DNA of 64,000 bases, taken from NCBI GenBank assembly GCA_963169745.1, contig CAUJCU010000010.1, forward strand, positions 195,487 to 259,486, in the 5' to 3' direction. This DNA comes from Bacteroidota bacterium (GTDB taxonomy: Bacteria; Bacteroidota; Bacteroidia; UBA4408). The notes under the pieces are model-generated. The model was given only the letters and a program-made list of their open reading frames with translations. It was not told the DNA's origin and did not search any database. Positions 26,917 through 36,288 of the stretch are shown in pieces (position 1 is the first letter of the stretch; each line of letters starts with the position of its first letter). The position numbers and the translations under genes were made by a program.

Positions 26917-29900
26917 TTATTTATTATCGTTGTTTTCGGGAACTACAATTGGTGAATCAAATATATCGCTATCCTTTTGTTCAGGAGCCTCAAATTTTAT
27001 TTCTGTATCTTCAGGTACCAGAGTCTTTTTTGCTTTTTCTTCAGCATCTACGATGGTGTTTAAATTTTCTTGAGCCTCGGTCACTAATTCTGGAATTTCA
27101 CATTTTTCAATTACACTTTTAAAGGTTTCTTTAGCTTGAAACGGATCGTATAAGGCATAGTAATTCTTACCTAATAATACAAAACCTTTGGCTATCCAGT
27201 AATCGTATGAAGGAATTCGGTTAACCAAATCAAAAATTGTTTTTTCGGCTTCCGGGTAGTTTTTTCTATTGTAATAGAGTTCTGCTAAGTAATATTGAGC
27301 CATAGCCCCAAATTCAGATTGCGACATGGTTAAGGTCTTTATTAAATCACCAATAGCCAATGAGTCTTTTCCTAACTCATAAGCTGCTTTACCTCGTGTA
27401 AAATAACTTTCGCTTAATAAGTCGTTTGATACTTTTGAGCTGTTCATTACTTTAACTGCATATTCAATGGTTTTAGCTGGTTCCGACAACTTTGAACTGC
27501 AACGCATAATACCCACTTTGGCTTCTAAAATATTAGCAGGGGTTTCGGCAGTTTCTAGTAGTTGCTCAAAATATTTTTCGGCTTGAGCATAGTCTTTTTG
27601 TTTAAAACAGATATTCGCTGTTTTTAATATGGCATTTTCAGTAAACTTATTTTTATTTTGCGATGCAACATATTGATATGCTTTTAAAGCTTCTTCGGGA
27701 TTTTCTTTGGCTAAACATTCGGCTAAATAATAATTAGCATGAATAAGGAAAAAACCATTAGGATACTTTTCTATATATTTTTTAAAGTCAATTATGGCAT
27801 GTTCGCAATCTCCTTTCATAAACCGTATTTCAGCAGCTTCATAGCTGGCCGAGTCTAAGGCTGAAGCACTAAAGTTAATTCCCGATTGGTTTTTTATATA
27901 ATCTTCAAAAGAGGCCATATCGCTGTTTGCTATATAAATATTTCGTATGGCTACAACCGATTCTTTTGCTTCAGTACTGCCGGGATATTGGGCAATAATT
28001 TCTTTGTATAATGCGATAGCGTCTTTGTCTTTATCTAAATTATAATATGCCAAAGCTGATTTTAGCATAGCCTTTTTTACATAACTGCTTTTAGGATAAT
28101 CCTTTTGCAGCATATTAAAGTATGATAGTGCTTTGTTATAATTTTCATTTTGCAAATAAGCATTCCCAATTTCGTACTCTGCATCATCTGCATAATTTGA
28201 TTTAGGATATTTGTTTAGGAGCATTTCAAGGTTACTGATTTTATCATCAGTTTTAGACAACAAACCTAATATGCTTGCTTTTTGAAATAGAGCGTAGTCA
28301 ATATCTATCAAGTTAATTTTAATTGCTTCATTATAAAAATCAGCAGCCTTTTGGTATTCACTTTGTATAAAATAACAATCACCTATACGCAAAAAAGCAT
28401 CATTCCGCATTTTTAAGTTGGTTTCATTTTTTTCCTGTATGTATTTTCGGAATGAAATGGCTGCTTGGGAATAATCTTCTTTTTTAAATAGTGTGTATCC
28501 AATATTATAATTAACAAGTTCAAACTCTTTTTGTAACGATGCTCCAGGGGCAATATAAAAGTTATTGTAATACATCAATGCTTTGTCAAACTGGTTTAGT
28601 CGATAATATGATTCAGCAACCCAGTATTGAGATAAAGCATTTAAATTTTTATCTTTTCCAATATCATAAGCCTTCATAAAAAGTTGTATGGCATTGCTGT
28701 AGTCTCTGTCGTTAAAAAATTCAACGGCTCGGTAAAAAGCAATTTTTTGATAGGCAAAATCCATATCAAGGCTACGGTTTTTAATTTTTTCAATAGATAC
28801 TAAAGCGCCTTTGTAATTTTTTGTTGTTAAGTAAACATTAACCATATACCTGAATGCTTCATCAAGACGCGGAGATTGAGGGTAATTTTGAATATATCGA
28901 TCAAAGGCATCTATGGCTTCATGGTAAGGGTTATAGGAAAGCTCATAAGATAGTTTGGCATAGCTAAACAGAGCATCTTCAGCTATATCGCTGTAAAAGG
29001 TATCTTTTGAAGCTGCCTCATAACTGTTACGTGAAGCTTGCTTGTCATTTGTTTTTAAATAGGAATAAGCCAGTTGATAATAGGCTAATTGGTTAAGGCT
29101 ATCGCTTTTTCCAATCACTTTTTTGTAAAAGTCAACTGCTTTTATAAAATTATTTGTTTTGTAGTAGCAATAGGCCATTTTATAGTAATCTTCACGAGTA
29201 GGTTTTACACCTTTGTCAAAAAATTTGCTAAGATACGGAAGGGCTTTTTCATAATTATCCATTCTGAAATAGGCATCACCTATTAAGTTAGCCAATTCTG
29301 GAGCTCTTTTCACAGTAGCCGAATCAAGCCAAGGTTCAGTATATTGAATGAGCTCAGGATATTTTTTTTGCATATAATAGATATGCGCTATATAATATGG
29401 AATAGTAGGGTAGAAGGGGGAGCCGGAATTGAACTTTTGAAAACCATGCAAGGCTGTTTCTAAATTTCCCTCACTGTAAGCTATATGTGAAAAATAATAA
29501 CTTGCAGGTGCCGCATAATTATTTTCTACATCTTTAATTTCATTAAACAGGAGTTTGGCTTTTTCATAATCGTTACGTAAGAAAAAACAATATCCTTTTT
29601 TAAATTGATATTCACATCTTGAATCAAAAGAATGGAAATCACGCTCTGATATTTTTTCGTACCAAGCTAATGCATCACGATAGCTTTTGGTACGGTATTG
29701 TATATTTCCCAATTGAAAGTAGGCCATTTTTATTCGTTTACTTCCGGGGTACAACTTGATAAAGCTAACCATCCTTGTTTCTGCATCAGCATTAAAAAGT
29801 TCTAATGAGCAGCAGGCAGAATAGTACATAGCCTCTGCATGTTCCTCTGTATTGGCAGGGTAGCTGTTTAGAATTTCTTCAAAAGCTTTTTGAGCGGAAG

Positions 29901-30048
29901 CATATTTTTGTTTATAGAACAATTCATGAGCTATTTTCAGTTTATACTGCGCTTGGGTGTTTGTTTTTGTTTGTTGAGCCGCTAATGGCACTGTTACTAA
30001 TGCAGTAAGCACCAGAGTAATAAATAACCTTTGCAAAAGTCCTGACAT
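26917..30048 (-). CDS. large periplasmic tetratricopeptide-repeat protein
   Basis: A 1043-residue protein with a signal peptide (1-25, ending PLAAQ) and about twenty or more TPR units through residue ~980. Recurrent motifs include A-YYSACC, ALPYLSKFFDKG, YNKALSYFNMLQKDYPKSSY and DAIALYKEIIAQYPGS. The later units resemble YbgF/BamD-type repeats. The C-terminus (980-1043) is acidic and disordered. It probably scaffolds an envelope complex, perhaps with the barrel protein encoded directly downstream. No enzymatic motif was seen. Confidence 0.88.
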   Translation of the reverse strand: MSGLLQRLFITLVLTALVTVPLAAQQTKTNTQAQYKLKIAHELFYKQKYASAQKAFEEILNSYPANTEEHAEAMYYSACCSLELFNADAETRMVSFIKLYPGSKRIKMAYFQLGNIQYRTKSYRDALAWYEKISERDFHSFDSRCEYQFKKGYCFFLRNDYEKAKLLFNEIKDVENNYAAPASYYFSHIAYSEGNLETALHGFQKFNSGSPFYPTIPYYIAHIYYMQKKYPELIQYTEPWLDSATVKRAPELANLIGDAYFRMDNYEKALPYLSKFFDKGVKPTREDYYKMAYCYYKTNNFIKAVDFYKKVIGKSDSLNQLAYYQLAYSYLKTNDKQASRNSYEAASKDTFYSDIAEDALFSYAKLSYELSYNPYHEAIDAFDRYIQNYPQSPRLDEAFRYMVNVYLTTKNYKGALVSIEKIKNRSLDMDFAYQKIAFYRAVEFFNDRDYSNAIQLFMKAYDIGKDKNLNALSQYWVAESYYRLNQFDKALMYYNNFYIAPGASLQKEFELVNYNIGYTLFKKEDYSQAAISFRKYIQEKNETNLKMRNDAFLRIGDCYFIQSEYQKAADFYNEAIKINLIDIDYALFQKASILGLLSKTDDKISNLEMLLNKYPKSNYADDAEYEIGNAYLQNENYNKALSYFNMLQKDYPKSSYVKKAMLKSALAYYNLDKDKDAIALYKEIIAQYPGSTEAKESVVAIRNIYIANSDMASFEDYIKNQSGINFSASALDSASYEAAEIRFMKGDCEHAIIDFKKYIEKYPNGFFLIHANYYLAECLAKENPEEALKAYQYVASQNKNKFTENAILKTANICFKQKDYAQAEKYFEQLLETAETPANILEAKVGIMRCSSKLSEPAKTIEYAVKVMNSSKVSNDLLSESYFTRGKAAYELGKDSLAIGDLIKTLTMSQSEFGAMAQYYLAELYYNRKNYPEAEKTIFDLVNRIPSYDYWIAKGFVLLGKNYYALYDPFQAKETFKSVIEKCEIPELVTEAQENLNTIVDAEEKAKKTLVPEDTEIKFEAPEQKDSDIFDSPIVVPENNDNK

Positions 30049-30328
30049 TATTTAACTTTAAATTAATTGGTTAAAAGTAAAGACTTAATCAGGCAGCAGT
30101 AGGTGTTAATGTTTGAAGTTTTCAACGTGTAAGTGTTAAGATTGTTTTATTCTGTTTTTAGTTTAACTCACTTTAACAAAGTGCATTATTTAAGCCTCTA
30201 AGTATTTTAAGCACGCACTTTCTAATTATTTGAATAAGTCTCATTTTTACTTATTCACAAATAAAATTTCATAAATTAGTAGCCTAAAGTTATTTTGTAA
30301 ATTGTACAGAATTAAATTTGAATGCTTA

Positions 30329-30544
30329 ATGAAAATTATGTATATTTTAAAAATAAAAGGAAAAGCCAAAATACCTGCTTATATTCAACTACGCGATGAA
30401 AACTTTACCTTAAAGGCATACTTTCGTGTTGACAGACCTGAAAAAAGTATTGCTAAAATAGGATTAGATGAAAATCAACTCGAAAAACTTTTAAATATTA
30501 TTAAAGACTTACCATTTGGGAAAGTTTTGAAACTGGATTTATAA
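30329..30544 (+). CDS. small conserved-looking protein translationally coupled to ftsE
   Basis: A 71-residue protein from the ATG at 30329 (another ATG lies at 30338; an upstream TTG is unlikely). It is basic and beta-rich, with strands YILKIKGKAK, IPAYIQLRDE and LKAYFRVDR, and ends in GKVLKLDL. It has no membrane segment. Its TAA and the ftsE ATG share one A (TAATG), a strong sign of coupled translation. I do not recognise the family; the context suggests a cell-division or FtsEX-associated role. Confidence 0.7.
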   Translation: MKIMYILKIKGKAKIPAYIQLRDENFTLKAYFRVDRPEKSIAKIGLDENQLEKLLNIIKDLPFGKVLKLDL

Positions 30545-31230
30545 TGGATAATAATGTAATTGAAATACAAAATCTGAATGTCTATCAAGGCAATAACTTG
30601 GTATTAAGTCAGGTAAATTTAAACGTAAAACGTGGTGAATTCCTTTACCTAATTGGAAAGACCGGAAGTGGGAAAAGTAGTTTGATTAAGATGCTGTATG
30701 CTCAAATTCGTGTTAAAGAGGGGAGCATCAAGCTGGCCCAAACAGAATTGAATGGTATAAAAGAAAAAGACATTGCTGCTTTTAGGCGCAAAATTGGTAT
30801 TGTTTTCCAAGATTTCCAACTACTATACGACCGCACAGTTAATGAAAATCTAATTTTTGTAATGCAAGCTACCGGATGGCTAGACAAACAAAAAATAAAA
30901 CAACGTTGCGATGAAGTTTTATCTAAAGTAAATTTGGTGAATAAAGGCAATCAAATGCCACATGAACTAAGTGGGGGCGAACAACAGCGCGTAGCTATTG
31001 CACGTGCTTTAGTAAACAATCCTGAGCTTATATTGGCTGACGAACCTACTGGAAACCTTGACCCAGAAACATCTGAAGGGATTGTGGAACTACTGAATGA
31101 TTTAACCCAAAGCGGTTGCTCGGTGCTTATGGCCACACATGACTTTATGTTATTTAAAAAGTTTCCGGCCCGTATTATTAAATGCGAAAATGGAGTTATT
31201 ATTGACTCTGGAGTAGTTGTAATAGCGTAA
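30544..31230 (+). CDS. ftsE: cell-division ATP-binding protein FtsE
   Basis: A 228-residue ABC ATPase of FtsE length. Walker A is GKTGSGKSS (38-46), the Q-loop FQDFQLL, the signature ELSGGEQQR, Walker B ELILADEPTGNLDPETSE and the H-loop MATHD. FtsE with the membrane protein FtsX drives septal peptidoglycan hydrolase activation. ftsX is not adjacent, which is common in Bacteroidota. LolD is the main alternative, but the NLDPETSE block and the lone context favour FtsE. Its 3' end nearly touches the convergent deacetylase gene. Confidence 0.85.
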   Translation: MDNNVIEIQNLNVYQGNNLVLSQVNLNVKRGEFLYLIGKTGSGKSSLIKMLYAQIRVKEGSIKLAQTELNGIKEKDIAAFRRKIGIVFQDFQLLYDRTVNENLIFVMQATGWLDKQKIKQRCDEVLSKVNLVNKGNQMPHELSGGEQQRVAIARALVNNPELILADEPTGNLDPETSEGIVELLNDLTQSGCSVLMATHDFMLFKKFPARIIKCENGVIIDSGVVVIA

Positions 31231-31234
31231 TAAT

Positions 31235-32566
31235 TTATTGATTGGTTATATTGGGCACTGATAGTGCTTCCATTATAATTTGTTCATAAATATAACGCCA
31301 TCCTTCCCAAGGAAACTCATTGCTTAATGATTCATTGTGCCACAAACTCATAAAAGTGCCATCAACTTTTTTTACTTCATCAATAATAGGTTTGATTTTA
31401 TGAATAGCATCGTGGGCATCTACTTTCATATAATAACGTAGCGAAGCATCCATTACCTGAAAAGGATGTATGCGCAATTTAGTTTCTGTTTCCAAATCCA
31501 AATCATAAAAATTAAATGAATCACAAATACCTGCTCTGAACCCTATTTCAGAAGCAAACCCCATCGTGTAATCATCGGTAATTCCTAATTCAAGTAAATG
31601 GTGGTAAGTATCTGGAAAGCTGAGCCTCAAAAAATGTTGCCGGCTTTTCGTTATTTCACGGTTTAATACTTTACTTAATCTTTTAATTTCTTTACTTAAT
31701 CTTTCGGGCGACTCGTTTGAACTATAAGAAGGGTGGATGCCAACTTCTGAATTATCAGCAATAGACTTTATAAGTTCCTTGAATTTACGGCTCGTAACCG
31801 GAACATTTTTGTCGTTTTTACCATAGCTTGCAAACAAGATAAAATAAAGCGTTTTTAACTGATACTTACGGTGAATTTCTAATTGAAAATCATAAGTATC
31901 ATAAGGATCTTTTTCTAAATCGAGTAAAACTTTGGTACGCTGTGCAAGCCCCTTCAAATCTATATTTAATAAAGACTTAACATAACCACCTGTGGTTCTT
32001 ACAAAACCTTTTTGTCGGTATGCCCATGCATTATCAATATCAATGGTACTCACATAAGAGTATTTTCGTTTAGAAAAAACCAAATCAGGAAATTTTTCGT
32101 GTAATAACTCCTTTAAATTAAGAACCCAAATATTTACTATGGGCTTTTGTAAAAAACCCGAAGTGTAAGCTAAGCTATGATGAGCTTCAAAACGGTGATG
32201 ACTGTCGTATATAGTAGGCAAATACTCTTCATACCGGCTTACCATATAAAAACTGGCTGCAAAAATATCAAACGGCAGGGCTGAGAATTTAGTTGTTGAA
32301 AAGAAAATTGGCGTATCCTGCCAATCTGTAACTTGAATTTCCTGATCCTTCAAACCGGTTTCAAACAATAATGGTCTGGCGCAAATAAAAAGCTCATGGC
32401 CAACAGGGTGAAAGGCATAGCTAAGTTTATATCCATTGTATTGAATAAAACTTTGGGCATCATCTGTTATATTAATTTTAACGCCAAGTAACTCGGTTAT
32501 TATTAGCTTAAATATAAAACGTATCCGATTATTTATTTTAGGTACATAAATGAGTATGGATTGCAA
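31235..32566 (-). CDS. polysaccharide deacetylase-like protein
   Basis: A 443-residue protein starting at TTG. The N-terminal half (about 1-145) is a domain often joined to Bacteroidota deacetylases. The C-terminal NodB-like half has STIDIDNAWAY (metal/catalytic Asp pair, about 168-178), VGIHPSYSSNE (metal His), RQHFLR, and a late FMSLWHNESL with a histidine. No signal peptide is evident, so it may act in the cytoplasm on a polysaccharide or lipid-linked sugar precursor. Neighbouring ftsE is convergent and not obviously related. Confidence 0.78.
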   Translation of the reverse strand: MQSILIYVPKINNRIRFIFKLIITELLGVKINITDDAQSFIQYNGYKLSYAFHPVGHELFICARPLLFETGLKDQEIQVTDWQDTPIFFSTTKFSALPFDIFAASFYMVSRYEEYLPTIYDSHHRFEAHHSLAYTSGFLQKPIVNIWVLNLKELLHEKFPDLVFSKRKYSYVSTIDIDNAWAYRQKGFVRTTGGYVKSLLNIDLKGLAQRTKVLLDLEKDPYDTYDFQLEIHRKYQLKTLYFILFASYGKNDKNVPVTSRKFKELIKSIADNSEVGIHPSYSSNESPERLSKEIKRLSKVLNREITKSRQHFLRLSFPDTYHHLLELGITDDYTMGFASEIGFRAGICDSFNFYDLDLETETKLRIHPFQVMDASLRYYMKVDAHDAIHKIKPIIDEVKKVDGTFMSLWHNESLSNEFPWEGWRYIYEQIIMEALSVPNITNQ

Positions 32567-32750
32567 AATTTCTGAATTTTAATTAAAAAACGTAACAATA
32601 TTAAGGAAGAAATCAAGATAAACGAAAGTCCTCTTTAGATTGTTTCTAATTTTATCGCTTAATTAAAATAAATTATTGATTAAATGTAACATTTTGTGGA
32701 TATTAGCGTAATTTAGATTAAGATTTCATAATCATCAAATACTATTGCCG

Positions 32751-35129
32751 ATGAAAAAGAATATTACATTCTTACTTTTTCTATTAGTTGCATGCTCCTC
32801 TTCATTTTCACAAAATTTAAAAACTGCTTTGAAAAATGGAGATAGCTTTTTAGAAAATAAAAAATATAAAGATGCTGAAACGGCATATACCGAAGCTTTA
32901 GGGTATAATGCTAATAATGTCGAAGCTTTAATAGGGCGCGGAACCGCGTATGAAAATTTGAACAATTTGAATGCTGCTATAGCTGATTACACAGCCGCCC
33001 AAAATGCTAATCCTGTAAATACAGATATTGTTGAAAAATTAGCACATGCTTATTTTTTGGCGGGTAATTATCAAAAGGCTATTACACTTTACTCGTCATT
33101 AACTCAAGATAAGAAAAAATCATTAAATGCATACACAAAAATGTCATTGGCTAAAATTAAGATGAAGGATTTTAATAGTGCTTTAAATGATGTTGAGGCA
33201 GCTTTAAAAATTGATAATAATGACTTTAATGCTAACTTTTATAAGGGAGTAGCATTAGATAGTATTGGTAATTACGGTGCAGCATTAAAATCGTATGAAA
33301 AGGCTATAAATTCATTGATGAAAGAAAAAAAATACAAAGAGAGTTTGAATAAGTCAGAATACAAATTCTATTATATAAATCCGGCACGCACCAGTGGCAA
33401 AGTAAATCAATGGGATAATGCCTTTAAATATTATGTGCAAGCTGAAGAAATTTCACCCAATGATATAACAATCAGTTTTTACCGAGCCGAAACTAAAACT
33501 TTACAAGGTGATATTTCGGGTGCTATAGGTGAATATAGTAACACGATTGCCCGTAATAGTAACAATGTACTCTCTTTTATAAAACGCGGACATCTATACC
33601 TTGTTCAAGGCAATGCAGAAAGTGCTTTATCCGATTTTTCACGAGCTATAGCATTAGATGATAAAAATGCAGAGGCTTATTACGGAAGAGCTTTAGGTTA
33701 TGACAAATTATCAGATTCAAAAAATGCACTAATTAATTATGAAAAAGCTTTACTGTTAGTACCGGATAACGCTCTTTATAAAAAATCTTATGATTTGGCT
33801 TCAATTTCTTATAAGGAGAAATTCAGAGAAAGTAATAAACCCGAGCTAATAATTAGTGCTCCTAAAATAATGAATAATAAATTACTTATTGTGCCACAAG
33901 ACGAGAGCAAAATTACCATTACTGGACGTATTAAAGATGAGAGTAAAATAGCATCTATTACAATTAATGACATACCTGCAAAATTTGATAAGAATGTACA
34001 AAACCCTGAGTTTAATGTAAGTTTGGAAACCGAAAAATCAATGACATTAACATTCTACATTACTGATGTGTATAATAATACTGCTGTTTATACTTACGAC
34101 ATTAACAGAGTTGTTGTTGAAAGACCTGTTTGTGAGTTAATAACCCCAAGTGCTCCTAATGGACAAGTTTTTATTCAAAACAACAATAACTATGTTTTAT
34201 ATGTTGAAGGAGTAGCACATTCCAATAATATGATTAAGAATATAATCATTAATGACCATGCGGCCTCTTTTGATAAGACAAAGAAAAATCCCAACTTTTC
34301 AGCAAATATTGAAACTGCAGCTATAGACCACATTGTTATAAAAATTACCGATGTTTATGAAAATGAATCAGTAACAAAATACGCTATAAATCGTAGCTCC
34401 TTTGCACAAGAAGAAGCTAATCCTATGGGCAAAACTTGGGTTGTTTTTATAGAAAACAGCAACTATAGTAATTTGTCTTCACTTGAATCAGTATCTGGAG
34501 ATGTGGCTATGGTGCGAAATGCCCTAAGTGGATACATTATTGACTCAATAATTAGTTATAAAAATATGAAAAAAGCCACTATGGAACGTTTTTTCTCAAT
34601 TGAGTTACGTGACATGATAGCAAAAAATCAAGTTAAATCATTGCTTATCTGGTATTCTGGACATGGTAAAGTTAGCAATGATAACGGTTATTGGATTCCG
34701 GTGGATGGTTCCAAAAAAGACGAATTTAGTTATTTTAATACCAATAATTTGAAGGGGTACTTGGGAACATACAAAAATTTAAAACACACATTAGTAATAG
34801 CAGATGCTACTGAAACGGGGCCATCATTTTATTTGGCTATGAGAGCTTCATACAAACCAAAATCTTGTGGCGATTACGAGGCATCGAAGCTAAAATCGGC
34901 TCAAGTGCTCAGTGCATCAGAGCCTGAGCGCCTAAACGAAAGTTCTTTACTGAGCACAACTTTTTCAAAAACACTAAAAAACACACCTGATAAATGCGTT
35001 TCAATAGACAACATTTCGGAAAGATTAAATGTTGAGGCTAAGCAAAAACAAAAACAAAAACCAAAATTCGGTAATATTCAAGATTTAACAGATGAAAATG
35101 GGTCTTTCTTCTTCCTGAAAAAACAATAA
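32751..35129 (+). CDS. TPR protein with caspase-like domain lacking the catalytic cysteine
   Basis: From the ATG at 32751, 792 residues. The signal sequence (1-21) includes LVAC, so it could be a lipoprotein. TPR units span about 22-355. Two tandem beta repeats follow at about 375-455 and 470-550, both with an FDKxxxNPxF and TDVYxNxxxxxYxINR pattern. A C14-type caspase fold then occupies 560-792: VVFIENSNYSN, catalytic H638 in YSGHG, but LVIADATETGP where LISDAC is normal, so T687 replaces the cysteine. C706 is nearby but out of place. Likely a pseudo-caspase with a binding role in the envelope. Confidence 0.88.
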   Translation: MKKNITFLLFLLVACSSSFSQNLKTALKNGDSFLENKKYKDAETAYTEALGYNANNVEALIGRGTAYENLNNLNAAIADYTAAQNANPVNTDIVEKLAHAYFLAGNYQKAITLYSSLTQDKKKSLNAYTKMSLAKIKMKDFNSALNDVEAALKIDNNDFNANFYKGVALDSIGNYGAALKSYEKAINSLMKEKKYKESLNKSEYKFYYINPARTSGKVNQWDNAFKYYVQAEEISPNDITISFYRAETKTLQGDISGAIGEYSNTIARNSNNVLSFIKRGHLYLVQGNAESALSDFSRAIALDDKNAEAYYGRALGYDKLSDSKNALINYEKALLLVPDNALYKKSYDLASISYKEKFRESNKPELIISAPKIMNNKLLIVPQDESKITITGRIKDESKIASITINDIPAKFDKNVQNPEFNVSLETEKSMTLTFYITDVYNNTAVYTYDINRVVVERPVCELITPSAPNGQVFIQNNNNYVLYVEGVAHSNNMIKNIIINDHAASFDKTKKNPNFSANIETAAIDHIVIKITDVYENESVTKYAINRSSFAQEEANPMGKTWVVFIENSNYSNLSSLESVSGDVAMVRNALSGYIIDSIISYKNMKKATMERFFSIELRDMIAKNQVKSLLIWYSGHGKVSNDNGYWIPVDGSKKDEFSYFNTNNLKGYLGTYKNLKHTLVIADATETGPSFYLAMRASYKPKSCGDYEASKLKSAQVLSASEPERLNESSLLSTTFSKTLKNTPDKCVSIDNISERLNVEAKQKQKQKPKFGNIQDLTDENGSFFFLKKQ

Positions 35130-35359
35130 TAGCCCAAAATTCATAAAGAGTTTTACAAACTATTCCCCATTTATGTGTGATTTTTGTACTCGTGCAGCGT
35201 TTTTACAATAATCACATAATTTTTTGACAGCTGTTCAAAAGCCCCATAGGTTATTTAAAATATGCCCCATAAGCTTATAAGTAAACTTTAGCTTTGGAGT
35301 ACAACTTATCAAAAAAAAATCACGAACCTGGTGCTATTTTCAGGTCAACGCAAGAGTAA

Positions 35360-35779
35360 TTAAGGTCTTTCAAGAAGTGAGAAAAAGAAATCTCCTTCTA
35401 TTTGAGCATTTTCATCACTGTCAGAACCATGTACAGCATTGGCAGAAATAGACTCTGCATATATTTTACGAATTGTGCCTTCGGCCGCTTTGCTTGGGTC
35501 AGTGGCTCCAATTAGTGTTCTGAAATCTGCCACGGCATTGTTTTTTTCCAATATTGCTGCTATAATAGGTCCAGAAGACATATATTCAACCAACTCACCA
35601 TAAAAAGGCCTTTCTTTATGAACAGCATAAAATGCACCAGCTTGTTCTTTACTTAAGCGGGTATATTTCATTGCGATAATACGAAAATTGGCATCGTTTA
35701 TCATTTTTAGTATTCCTCCGATGTGATTTTTAGCAGTTGCATCGGGTTTAATCATTGTAAATGTTCTGTTAGTAACCAT
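35360..35779 (-). CDS. ndk: nucleoside diphosphate kinase
   Basis: From the ATG at 35779, 139 residues, exactly the usual length. K11 lies in [10 protein letters not shown]86/T92-type phosphate contacts sit in the [10 protein letters not shown] segment, and the phospho-accepting H117 is in NAVHGSDS. It equilibrates nucleoside di- and triphosphates. Transcription is probably from the element at 35801-35808. Confidence 0.96.
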   Translation of the reverse strand: MVTNRTFTMIKPDATAKNHIGGILKMINDANFRIIAMKYTRLSKEQAGAFYAVHKERPFYGELVEYMSSGPIIAAILEKNNAVADFRTLIGATDPSKAAEGTIRKIYAESISANAVHGSDSDENAQIEGDFFFSLLERP

Positions 35780-35800
35780 ATTTAGCTTTAATTTGGGCGA

Positions 35801-35808
35801 CAAAGGTA
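35801..35808 (-). promoter_or_regulatory. putative TAnnTTTG promoter for ndk
   Basis: On the minus strand TACCTTTG matches the TAnnTTTG consensus, 22 bp before the ndk ATG. No clear -33 element. Confidence 0.5.
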
Positions 35809-35876
35809 ATATTTTTTTAATACTTAGTGCTTGCCCATCCTTTTAGTTTTTTCATAGCTTATTTTTCTATATTGTG

Positions 35877-35884
35877 TAGCTTTG
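35877..35884 (+). promoter_or_regulatory. putative TAnnTTTG promoter for the START-like gene
   Basis: TAGCTTTG matches the consensus, 22 bp before the ATG at 35907. It is divergent from the ndk promoter. Confidence 0.5.
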
Positions 35885-35906
35885 CCGTATTATTGCATCT
35901 GTTTGT

Positions 35907-36287
35907 ATGAAAAATTACAGAAAGTATTTTTTAATTCCTGCTCCTCCTGACGAGGTTTATAGAGCCTTAACAAACCCTTTATCTATTCAACTGTGGACGG
36001 GTGAAAAAGCAGTAATGTCTGACGTTGCCGGAACTGAGTTTTCCTTATGGAATGGGAGCATCTCCGGAAAAAACATAGCATTTGAGGAAGCCAAAAATAT
36101 TACACAGGAATGGTATTTTGGCGAACAAATACAAGCATCAATTGTTACATTGACCATGCACCCACAAGGTAACAATACCTCAATATTGGTAGAGCATACA
36201 GCTATCCCTGATGCCGATTATCATGATATTTCACAGGGTTGGGAGCATAGTTATATGGCTTCGTTGATAGAATTTTTTGAAGAGTAA
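35907..36287 (+). CDS. START/SRPBCC-like domain protein
   Basis: A 126-residue protein with the AHSA1/SRPBCC pattern: LIPAPPDEVYRALTNPLSIQLWTGE at the N-terminus, a beta-sheet core (FSLWNGSISGKNIAFEE, QEWYFGEQ), and a long C-terminal helix (GWEHSYMASLIEFFEE). These folds bind hydrophobic ligands or act as co-chaperones. No catalytic residue can be named. The next gene starts one base after its TAA, so the two are co-transcribed. Confidence 0.82.
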   Translation: MKNYRKYFLIPAPPDEVYRALTNPLSIQLWTGEKAVMSDVAGTEFSLWNGSISGKNIAFEEAKNITQEWYFGEQIQASIVTLTMHPQGNNTSILVEHTAIPDADYHDISQGWEHSYMASLIEFFEE

Positions 36288-36288
36288 A

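Noticed and set aside
26917-30048. Repeats within the TPR gene considered as a DNA repeat array or CRISPR
   Set aside because: Similarity is at protein level (TPR units of variable DNA sequence), not identical DNA repeats with spacers.
35326-35346. ACCTG...CAGGT hairpin downstream of ndk
   Set aside because: Five-base-pair stem and long loop; a T-rich stretch follows on the minus strand, but the structure is too weak to name a terminator.
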